Positions 25,001-37,000 of a DNA stretch of 64,000 nt are shown piece by piece. Numbering within the stretch: the first letter of the stretch is position 1; every line of letters starts with the position of its first letter. The position numbers and the translations under genes are program-made. The notes under the pieces were generated by a model, which saw nothing but the letters and a program-made list of their open reading frames with translations, was not told the DNA's origin and ran no database searches. The DNA comes from Pyxicephalus adspersus (lineage: Eukaryota; Chordata; Amphibia; Anura; Pyxicephalidae), in contig NC_092859.1 of assembly GCF_032062135.1 (NCBI RefSeq), positions 113,458,577 through 113,522,576 on the forward strand, read 5' to 3'.

Positions 25001-28000
25001 CTCCTGGCTTCTTTCAATATCTGCTTTGTCTATAGGCATATAGTGCACTAAAATGCACAAATAGCACAAAATCTGACCCAGTGGCAGTGATTAGCACTGC
25101 CATAGTATCACCTAACCCTGTGAGTAACTATTGTACTAAATTATCAAAAGTATTGATATATGTAAAAATAATTGCATTTTCATTGAGACCAAAAAACTGA
25201 CCTCTTCTTGTCTGTTAAATACATAGGGAAAATAATACCATGTGGTATTGTAGGAGTCAATCTCCTCCTGTTTGTTTGGAAACTTACATATTAATTCCTG
25301 TTACCTGTGTGCAGAATGGCATGGCAGCTCCAGTCTAAATAAATGCCATTGGTATGAAAGTATTCTGCACAAATATTATACAGATGACTCCAGCTGCCAT
25401 AGTTATAAGAATGCAAAATTTTTAGGCTATTTTAGGAAATCATAGCAAAAAATATAACTTATTGTTTTATAAAAAATAAATTGACATTATTTTACATATT
25501 GCCTTGGAAAGTATTTATTTGTTATACAAATTTGTATTCAACAAAAGGTTAATAACTTATTTTCCTCTAGCTTGTGTTCATTGTGTGTTAATCTGCCATG
25601 GGAGAAGTGTGGGGGGTGAAATTGGTGATCTTTTCTTTTGAGAATGTTAGTTCTCTGGCTGCCATGCTGATGCTTTGGCTTCCAACTTCACTCACCTGGA
25701 ACAAGTATAAAGGCCGGGCATCCAGCACATTTCTTGCACTCATTTATAGCATACTTGTTCTAGGGCTGGGACTCATAGGTAGCCAAGAGAGTTAGTATTT
25801 TCATCAGAAGGTCAGCAACAGCACTTTCTATATTTCTTTTATGACAGGAGCACTTAAAGCTTCCTATTTCTACCAAATCCCAAAGGGTATTTAAAGTTAT
25901 AAAAAAGACTTGGTTAAAAAGTAATCTTTTTGTAGATTGGTCACAACATTTCTATAAAAAGGAAGCTTCTTACTGGATGAGTAAGTAGTTCAGTAGCACT
26001 TTCACTGTGTGTGGACTTTCAGTGGAATTTAAATGGAATACATAAAACATTTTTTGACTATTATAGCTAGAGAGGTGCTTTTAATAGGTGCTTTTTATAC
26101 ACTGTTTACATAGCGTGCCATATTTTTCAGTCACTAATCTCCCATTTTGTTAGATCTGCTGTGTGCGGTTATAGTAACACAATCTTGGCAAAGAATAGGA
26201 AGTGACCACATAAGGCTGCCGAAAGATAGCTAGGGTGGTGTACTCTTGCTAGATGATTGTCAGGATCATTGGTCTTAGATGAAAATCTAGCTTGTGTACA
26301 GCTGTTCCCCGGCATTGATCATCTATCAGTTCTGGAGGATCAATGAATGATCAAGCAGGGATGACCATTGTAGTTTTATATGGGGGACACAGCGGAGTGA
26401 CTCTCCCTCGTCCTCCCCTCTCTATAAAAGAAATCAGAACAGTGCTATGTGTACAGCACTCATTTTACTGTCACTGAAAATAGTCACATAGGATTGTTTC
26501 CAGCAACAGAAATCTAACACACAGAACTAATAAGTGTTGCTTTAAATCCAGTTTTCTTTTTCTGTTGGGACCCCATGCTGGAGTTTTATGGATTTATGTA
26601 TAGTAGATAGGAATGCAAACTAAAATTGTACAGAATTTGAACCTTATTCAGTGTTCTCCCCAGAATTTTTTTTAAGCTGGGTGGGAAGAAGCTGTAGGCA
26701 GTTGGCAGCCCCTGTATTGTGACACAATTTTTCTACTGACGGGTAGTTACTTAAAGGTGCCGGGTGGTGCACCCAGCTAAAATGAGCTGGGGAGAACACT
26801 GCTATTACAGTCCCTTTAATAAATAAGACTGCTTTTCAACAGGACTGCTACATTAAGATAAACTATCCCAAGGATGGCTTACTGATTTGGATATATGACA
26901 ATCTGTTCCATGTTCCCTAATAAATAAATCATGAGAACTGAGTTGAACTGACCAATTTTTCTAAAATCCCAAAATATTTCTTAGTTTCTTTAACAGATAA
27001 CCAGAACTGACTTTGTACAACTTACTCTGTCCCTATTCTTATCCAGTAAGGTTATTATTAGTATTTGAAAGGGACAGGTCATGCTATTAGAGGAGGGATC
27101 TAATGTCCATTTATATGTAGGCATGAAACAATTTTCAGTGTAACGGTACACTTCTGCCCGTTCCCTTCCATGACAAGTGAGAAATGCGGTTGTAACATTA
27201 TCCAGTATAGCTGTCTGTCCGCCTGCCAGAGAAGCAGAGGGTGGGGAGAGATGTGTGTAATCTCATATAAGGCAAGAGGCAGCGAGCATAGTCTAGCTTG
27301 CACAATCGCATCATGCAGCATCAAATAAAACAGCACAATGACACAAACACACAGATAGATTTCAGTTTAGTCACTCCTGTCACTAATATATTAGGTGATA
27401 AGTGTTACTTGCAAGCTTAGAGGATTAGATCTGGGTTTTGGGAATATTATGATTGATTAGGTTAGCCATACTGTTTAGAGGAAATAACTAAATATTTGGT
27501 TATTTTTTATGTTATGACATGATGTCATTTTCTGCACTGCAAGCTTATTAATATGTTCGACCCCCATATGTATGATTCTAGATTGAAACAATATGAACAA
27601 TATAAGACACAGGGATATTATTGTAATGACTCATGGTTGACCGCCTAGGTTGTAACAAATGTGTCTAAATATAAAAAAGTGTATGTAAAATGTGACAACA
27701 GCAACATTATTATAATATTCTTATTATATATTTGGCCTCCCAAATGTGTGATTCTAAATTGAAACAATTTGTACAATATAAGACACAGAGATATTATTGT
27801 AATGACTCATGGTTGACCACCTAGGTTGTAACAAATATGTCTAAATATAAAAAGTGTATGTAAAATGTTACAGTGACAAAATATTGACTTGCAGCTCAAA
27901 GTTGGGAAATAATATTTTTTTCAATAGCTATCCAGGTATTGTCATGTAACACAAACCTACTACAGCTCAGCTGGTGGCTCTTTGAGAAGGTTTACCTATA

Positions 28001-31000
28001 TGGCGCCATACACCACTTCTAGAAACACCTACAACCACCACTTTCACCACAGGTTCTGCAAAACCTTTCTGGTTATATATGTTCTTTTTTTTACTGATCA
28101 TTAGACTAAATTATTAATTCCAATATTTGTTAGGATGTGTTTATGTGTTCAGATGTGATTGATTGCAATGCTGCAGCGAGACTAAAAGAATTTCAACAGA
28201 GCCTGATGGAGAATTAATATTTAATGCTCCAACATAAGTCAATAAAAATTGTGGTGATTGGGTACAGTAATTTTGAGGATGAATGAATTTCATTGTATCC
28301 AAATTATATGTATGCAGGACTTGCCGTTGGCTAAGCAACTAAAATTAGACATTTACATGTAGTTTATGATGTAGAAAAGTATTTAAAGTTCTATAAAGAG
28401 TGAAGAAAAGATACATTTTTTGTTTACATAATGTATTCTCTATTTTATATAGGTCTATGTCCAGACTGGGAGGCTTGGGACCCCAACCAGCCTGTGGAGA
28501 ACGCAAGAGAGGCAATGCAACAGGCTGATGACTGGCTAGGTGTGCCACAGGTGGGTCAATAAGTTAGGAAAATCCAAAATTCTTTTATGAGCTACTTACG
28601 TGTTATAAAATACATTTGTACAGACACAGATTGTTGTATCACTAAGCCTAACTTTGCTAACACTTTATGTCATTATGTGCTATGATGCTCCTGCATATTG
28701 TTATCATGCTTGTATAAGAATGGACTGCAATTTAGGTCTGTTTAACATTTGGTAACAATCCATGGCCATGAGGAAAATAAATCAAAATTGCATGGGTCCT
28801 GCATTCTTTCACTCTACGTCTAAATGGAATAGAAAAATAGTGCATCTTGATGACTTTGGCCTGCATGGCTCATAGGCTATAAATCTAGAAGTCACAGCAG
28901 TAAACAGAGCTAGAATCTTCAAATGGACACTAATGGAATACTCTGGCTATGAGCTCACTGCCTTCCATATGCACAACACCATATTAAACCTCTGACATTA
29001 TATAATGTCATTGCTTCTGAACTATAAACCTCATTGTCTGTAGTGAGTCATTCACTAAGCCTGGTATAATCCATGAATATGGATATAAAAACAGCTTTTA
29101 TGTAGGCATTTATTTCTCTATCTCGCATGTCTGATATCAAAACTACATTCCATTTGGTAATGTAGTAAAAAAAAAAAAATACCATTATTTTTTATAGCAC
29201 ACATTATTGTGTTTTGTTCATGTGGAACAGGTACTGTGTTTGAATAACCTAACAATACTCACCTTCTTTCACATGCTGTTGTTGTAGGTCATTGCTCCTG
29301 AAGAAATTGTTGACCCAAATGTAGATGAGCATTCAGTCATGACCTACCTGTCCCAGTTCCCCAAGGCCAAGCTGAAGCCAGGTGCCCCTCTAAGATCAAA
29401 GCAGCTGCATCCCAAGAAAGCCATTGCTTATGGTCCAGGTATGAAAAATGTGTTAACAAATCAAATTCTAAAATCCTTTAAGTTTTTACTGTTTAACTTT
29501 AAAAAGTCTTGTAGATGGGCCCATTCACATATACATCGTCTTTCAATTAAAATTATGCCTGTATGTCACAGATTAAAGGCATAAAAAAGATTTATTATTA
29601 AACAACTAAAAAACAAACACTTAATGCAAAATGCAAAAGTCCATATCAGTTAATTAACATGAAGTCTGGCCAGTACATGACTAGTTTTATATATATATTA
29701 AACTACTTGTTCCTTGCACTGTTTTATTAAGGGTTAAAGCGGGAGACCAGGTAGCCCCCGCAATTCCCTTCCTGCTGGCTCTGTCAGTGTAACACGATGT
29801 CTGGGTGAGCTCATGCTCTCAATCCGCTCTGCTCCATCTCTACTTGGCAGCATCGGGATTGTTACAATATGTTGATCCGAAGCAGTGAGACCGCCTGCTG
29901 CCAAAACTCCCAAATGTGGACAATTAAGAAACAGCCAGAACCAAAACTCACACTTTAGTGAGGCCTTATACATTCCCATCAGCCTTAGACATATCTACAG
30001 ATGCAACAGTGAGAACATGGCCAAACCTGCAGTGTGTCCTCTTTATAGAGCTTCTGAATTGTTGGCAAGATAAATAGATAGATTCAGGTGCCTTTATTCT
30101 GTAGTTTTTTTTAATTCATAATTAGGTAGCATTTAAAAAAATATATATTCTACATCATAAAACAGTATTTATGTATGACCCTAAAATTATATTTACACAT
30201 TTGTGGCCCTAACTAACTCAGGTTAGGTATTACATAATTTCATAACACACGAAATACAATTTCTTTCCTATGACATAAAGAACATATATGTCTGTGAGAT
30301 ATTGATGCTCTATTTGCTGCTGTTTGGTTCTGATTGCTGTGTTGTATGCTATCCTTTTAGGAATTGAGCCTCAAGGAAACATGGTTTTGAAACCCACCTT
30401 CTTCACAGTAGAAACTATTGAGGCTGGACTGGGAGAAGTTCTGGTATTCATAGAAGATCCTGAGGGACATACTGAAGAGGTAAAAATAAATGCAACAGCT
30501 TTAAAAAATATGTCTGGCTAGATAAAACAGCTCTCAAATTCTAATATGCCATTATTATGTTGATAACATTGGTAATCTGGCCAAAACATAGTCAACCTTG
30601 TATGGCCTTGGGGCGTAAATGTTATTTTTAAACACCCATATTATGGCTTCCAGTAGAACCTATTACTGTTAATAGAGACATAACAGCTAACACGGGGACT
30701 TTATGATCTGATTGAGTGACCTATTACCATAAAGACCTGATCTGGACACAAATGAGCCCAATGTTACAAAATAAATAAATGCATAAACAAATGCATATAT
30801 ATTTAAACAGAAAAGGAACTTAACTTAATATTATAAATATTGTTTTTTGTCTTTTTCTTGGAATAAGGTATATAGATAATTTTATAGTATATAGTAAAAA
30901 CCTTTTTGTTTAGTTTGTAGTCTATGGTAGCATGTTTAGCCTGTCAGGAAATTTTTTTTGCTGCTGAGTCATCTACTCAATATTTCTTTTGAAGGCAAAA

Positions 31001-34000
31001 GTCGTCCCCAATAATGACAAGAAAAGAACCTACTCTGTCAGCTATGTGCCAAAGGTGGCAGGTCTTCACAAGGTAAGTAAAAAAGTATCTAAGAAAAATT
31101 ATTTAGGTGTCACAACCCAAAAGAAGGGAGCTCACTACAACCTTTCACGTAAGATGGGTATATAGCTTCCTGAGGATAATTGGGAAGGGGGATATTCACC
31201 CATCCTCAAAATAAGATATCTGCCCATTCTCATACAGACCAATGACAGTTCTGTGTAGTGAGAAATACATTTTGTTACATGTTCTCTATGGCAGAGGGTT
31301 TGACAATAGCTTGTTTATTACCCCTACAAATATCCAGAATTCAATTACAAGATTCTCGCCCATAGACTGTTAAAGTTATGTGCATTGTTCACAAATTTCA
31401 AGCAAGATTTGCAAACTGATCCTAGGCAGATGTCAACCACATAGTTAAATGTATGGTAATTATTCTCTTGTATATTATAAAGGCCCTTTTTTTTAAAAGA
31501 AGAGTCTTCACTTGATAATATTCCAAAAATTGGAATTTGTTGTTTGTTTTGGTAAAACTGAAATATGTATTTAGAATATGCACATACATGCAGTTATATT
31601 AAGGCTCTTCTACCAGAGTTCACAGTGATAACCTTTACTTAAACTTGTTCTACCACAGGTCACAGTGTTATTTGCTGGACAGAACATCAATAAAAGTCCA
31701 TTTATGGTCAATGTTGCCATGGCACTTGGAGATGCCAACAAAGTGACAGCTAGGGGACCTGGTCTGGAACCTGTGGGAAATGTTGCCAACAAGCCAACCT
31801 ACTTTGATATCTACACCGCAGGTAGAGATAACCTTCAAAATGTTCCAAATACAACATTTTTATTTTATTTTATAATGTAAACCTCAGCCATTCGGAGGAA
31901 GCAATCCATAGGCTATGATCTGGCATTTAGTGATTTGTCCTCTAAAAAAAAATCTTCTGCCCTATGTCCATAGGTGCTGGTTCAGGAGATGTTGGGGTGG
32001 TCATAGTGGATCCTCAGAATCGTCAAGACACAGTGGAAGTCATTTTGGAAGACAAAGGTGATAACATCTATCGCTGCACATACAGACCCAACATGGAGGG
32101 ACCTCACAAGATCTTTATTACCTTTGCTGGAGCCCAGATTCCAAAGTGTCCTTATGTTGTTAATGTCTCAGAAGGTGAGAAAATGACAATTTAAGAGTGG
32201 ATGCATTTCCAAGTCCAATGTAGCCACAAGTCTTCCTGATTTACTGTATATATTTCACTTTCATCTTGTGTCAATAATTGTCCTAACCTCGTGCACATGC
32301 TGTTTTGTTCTCTGCCAAGAAGTCGTCATTGTATCTGTGATCATACAGTCAATTAATTTGTTCAACTATGTGAAGTAGAAATTCCTATTTATTTTATTCT
32401 CAGAGAATTAGGTAAAAATGACCTAATATTAGGTAACCTTTGGTAAACCTCCATGACCATAAGAAAAATAAATCAAAACTTTACTAGTTTCACATTCCGT
32501 AACATATGTCCTAATGGAATAAAAATAGGCCATCATGATGACTTTTGTCTGCATGCCTCAAAAGCGCAATTAACTTCCACTTCTCTTCCAGTAAAACAAA
32601 GCTACTGAGCCAATAAATTGATTTATTCCAAGTAACTGGAAGTAAAACATGAATGATAGTCGTATCATTGTAAAGATTTAGGGCTGAATATAACAATTAT
32701 TAGTATCTCTAAGTCTTCTTATATTGATCATGGCACACCTATAGACTGCAATTAATTAGTAAATACAGTTTGTTATTTTATGTTTAATGACTGCTTATGT
32801 TGTCTTTCTATTATTTGTTAGGGAAAAACGCAGAATAGCGTCTGCATTGCTTATAACAATTAGTGATATTCCAGCTGTAGGGTGAAAAATAAAATCTACT
32901 ATTTGAAATGAGCCATTCTGGCACTCTTAATTAGTTCTTCAGACCCACAGATGATGATTGTTTCCCCATTTTTGCAGTATGATTAGCTCTACAAGTATTC
33001 TTCTACTATGCATGGTTTACTGCATGCATAAATGTAAAGAGGTAAAATAAATTGTCTGTCATTATACATGTGAAGGTCTCTGTCAGCTTGTCAGTGACCA
33101 CTTTGTATGACTGTGTACCATGCATACATTAGTCCTTGCTTTATATGAACTTCTCTCCCCATGTTTCTTGCCTTCCTCATAGCTGTTGCCTTGGCACCCA
33201 GCACCCCTCCCCTGCAGGTCACCCCTCAGGCCATTGCTACCCCGCCTCCTGAAACAGCCAAGAAAGTGGCTCCCCCACCTCCACCTAAACCTAAGCCACG
33301 CAAATCAAGTTAGTATGGCCTAAGCATGGCCTGGGAAGTGTGAAAGAGCACAACCATAAGGTGTCTTGCCCATGTAGAGTAGACTCTGCCTGTGCATGAC
33401 CATATTTTTGTGACCAGGCTCTGTAATTATACATGATTGTTCCACATGTATAAACCTGCTTGCTCAACGCATGGCCTGTCCCCATACAATGCCTTGCATA
33501 AGGTTTTTAGACTGTAAAACCTGTCAAGCACATCCCTGTTTATATGATCATTGTTCCCTTCTGCATGCCCATTGCATATCCAGCCCTACTTATTATGAGA
33601 AGAAATCCCTGGTGTTCAGGTCCCCTTTTTGAACGACTAATACATTTTTATTCTCAGAAACAATTTTTGGGTTATTCTTATGACTGGATCTTGCCTGGTA
33701 AATACATGACCACCTTAGAAATATTCTGGCTTCCCTTGTAGGGAATATTTGTTTAGGAACCTGTGTCACCTGCCCCCTGCTTTGTTCTCTGTAGGAATAT
33801 TTGGAGACTCGTGAAAAGACGAGGCATAAACTGAACTGGCTAAACATGGCCACCACATTGATAGCACAGATTGTATGTAAAGGCATTTTTTATAGTTTTG
33901 GATAAAGTAGGGGAGGGTTGGACTCTTGGTAAAGCTTGACAAAATCCAACATTTTAGTTTTTATAGGAAATAGGTGGGGGGAATCTCAGTTTCTGGGACA

Positions 34001-37000
34001 CCCATTTGGGTAGAGACCAACAATTATGAATTTATGGTGGAATAGGGATGTTAAATTCACTGCTTGGAGTAGGTTCTGAAACAAAAGAATATTGTTAACA
34101 TTAGTAAACATTAGTAATCCCTGGAAGACACAGCAGTGTTTGCTACATTCCTGTTAGAATGGGAAACATTTATGTAGGGAATGGGAATAGGAAGTATTCA
34201 TGATCAACAAACATTGCATTACTGTTTGAAATGCTGCTTAAGGAGATCAAAGGATATAAGCACTGGATTCGTGTATAGAATAAATTATGATAAAGTTTGT
34301 TTGACTGTAAATAGATAATATTTTTTTCACTTATTTCCCTGGGTACCAAGGTATTCATAACATTGGGATCCCAGTAACAGTGTATGGTAAGAACTATAGC
34401 TATCACTGGTAGTTTAGCTTACTAGGTGTCCCTACACCACATTAGGCCAGATAGGACATCCAGATAGGATGTCCTATGCACATCCTTCTATCCAAGCCCC
34501 ATGTTAAGGTTGTCCTCCATTGCGATTATTCTTCTCAATATTGGAGATTGCTCATATGGTAATTTCAAGTATATTTACAATTTACAAGATTCAGTACACA
34601 AAAAAATGAATACAGCATTGTAAAAAGAATGATCATAAAAGCCCATGTTTTTAAAGTATTTGAAATCCAAAGAAAATGAACTTTGGGATTTCCTAGGAAT
34701 GCATCTTGTGTATCCATCCTTAGGACATGAGAGATGTGTGCACAGTTTTGAAGTTAGTTTGCTTGTGCATGTAGCTTTTAGTCCTAGGTAAAACTAAACT
34801 AAATACCTGTGACTTGACTACAAAACGTATTTGATGTATATCAGGCGAATGTTTTCACTTACAATCTTTTGTCCCAGCATTTGTGGTTCAGTCTGTGCTA
34901 TTATCTTTAATCACTGGTCTTACTTATGCCTATGATATATTGTGTCTTTTGCAGCTTGTAATCCCAATGCCTGTAGAGCATCTGGTCGAGGACTGCAGCC
35001 TAAAGGAGTGCGTGTTAAGGAAGTGGCTGACTTCAAAGTGTTCACCAAGGGTGCAGGAAGTGGGGAGCTTAAAGTTACTGTTAAAGGACCCAGTAAGTTG
35101 ACAATAAAACTGTACAATCTTGCATCAGTTTAAGGGTACACTATTGTAAGAAATCAGAGTGGGCATGAATCCAAAACATTCCAAAGTAATGAAAATTATT
35201 TATTGGATCTTTAAGTGTAACTCCAGCTGGTTATAACGAAACTACATGTGTCCAAAACGCCTCTAACCTATAAAGAACTCACTGCTCATGTTCTAGGAGA
35301 TGATCTAATGGAGATTAATATTTAGCATATTACCAACGCAGCCGGTGCTCTGGCTAATTTTTACCTAGCACCAGTGGGTGGGTTATGGAATGTCATTACG
35401 TACAATTCAGGACCAGCAGTGGCTATGACTTTGGGTATTGATAAATAGGTGCATAGCAATGGCTAGCACAATAGACAGTACACTATTGCTAACAACAGAT
35501 TAAACTTTCATTACTTAGCTAATACATCTCTTTAAAAGGAGGTATGTTGATTAATTGATCTCAGATTTGACTGGCAGGGAAATTACTAAATCCCCGCTAA
35601 CTGGACTATTCCAGTAAATATTGACTTTCCCTTGCTTTAATATTATTTATATTTATGTTTCGCTAGAATAGGTGGGGCAAGCAAGTAACTCAAATTTAAA
35701 GGAAACATGGAAAAAAAAATCATTATCAATCTTAATCGATCTTCATAGTGGGCATGTCATTTAAAAATCAATATCCCGTATTAACATTTCACTGTCAAAA
35801 AAAGACAATATCACAATGAATGTCTGGGCAGTTAAAAATTGGTATGAAATCAAAATGTCACAGAACATATAATACAAATGAATTCAATGAATGAAAATTG
35901 AATGAATGATTTTGATCATCTTTAATCAAACTAATTTCTGACCACCAGAGGGCACAGAGGAGCCAGTGAAAATCCGAGATGTTGGCGATGGCGTGTATGA
36001 GTGTGATTATTACCCAGTAGTGCCTGGAAAATATGTTGTGACCATCACTTGGGGCGGATATGCCATTCCAAGAAGGTAAGCATAACAATTAAATAAATAC
36101 CTAATCCAATCATCTCCAATGGAGAAAATTCAGGAATAAAGAATTGAAGATCTAATATTATTTTTAAATAAACTTTTGATAAATTTTATCAAAACTTTTA
36201 TTTGTCTTCAAATGCAAATTTCACTGTTCTTTTCATATACAGTCCATTTGAAGTTATTGTTAGCCCTGAGGTTGGAGTACAGAAAGTCAGAGCATGGGGT
36301 CCTGGCCTTGAGACTGGCATGGTGGGCAAATCTGCTGATTTTGTAGTAGAAGCCATAGGCACAGAGGTTGGAACACTTGGTAAGAGATCCAACACACAAC
36401 ACTAATGTCTGTTTGTATACTGTGTTTTAATATCCTGTGATGTGTCATTGTTTGCCAACATTATGTTAATTGTTATTTCTAGGCTTCTCCATTGAGGGCC
36501 CCTCACAGGCAAAAATTGAATGTGATGACAAAGGAGATGGCTCATGTGATGTGCGCTACTGGCCCACTGAGCCTGGCGAGTATGCTGTACATGTAATCTG
36601 TGATGATGAAGACATCAAGGACAGTCCTTTCATTGCTCATATCCTACCAGCCAGCAACAAATGCTTCCCAGAGAAGGTAAAACGCAAATAGATCTCCTGT
36701 GTTAAAAGCCCTATTTCTGCAGTCAGACCTTCAGTATAAAACAAACTGAAATCTGGATTTTTAACTTTTTGTCCATCCAGTAGTAGTATAGTACTGGAGG
36801 GTATATACATGATATTAAAACACATTTTGGTAGTAGATATACAAATATTAAACATGTTATCTCAAGCAATCTGTTCCTTCACACTTTTATTAACAATAAC
36901 ACTTTATTTTATAATTACTGAAAACATCAAAGAGCTACCTACACAAATAACACATATATACCTTTTTTGGGGGGTGGGGGGGTTAAGGCCAGTGCAGTTG

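Larger units (their letters stand above)
24331..28452 (+). other. FLNC: FLNC intron 2
   Basis: A 4.1-kb intron between the two CH2-coding exons. It holds a dispersed repeat (26230-26470), a short inverted-repeat element (26649-26801) and a 176-bp tandem duplication (27544-27876). Nothing else was recognised. Confidence 0.9.
32175..34954 (+). other. FLNC: FLNC intron 8, host of the candidate cassette exon
   Basis: This 2.8-kb intron lies between Ig2 and Ig3 and contains the candidate exon at 33183-33308 and a dispersed repeat at 32434-32566. A small hairpin (11-base arms, 34451-34461 and 34467-34477) is also present. The rest shows nothing I recognise. Confidence 0.85.
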
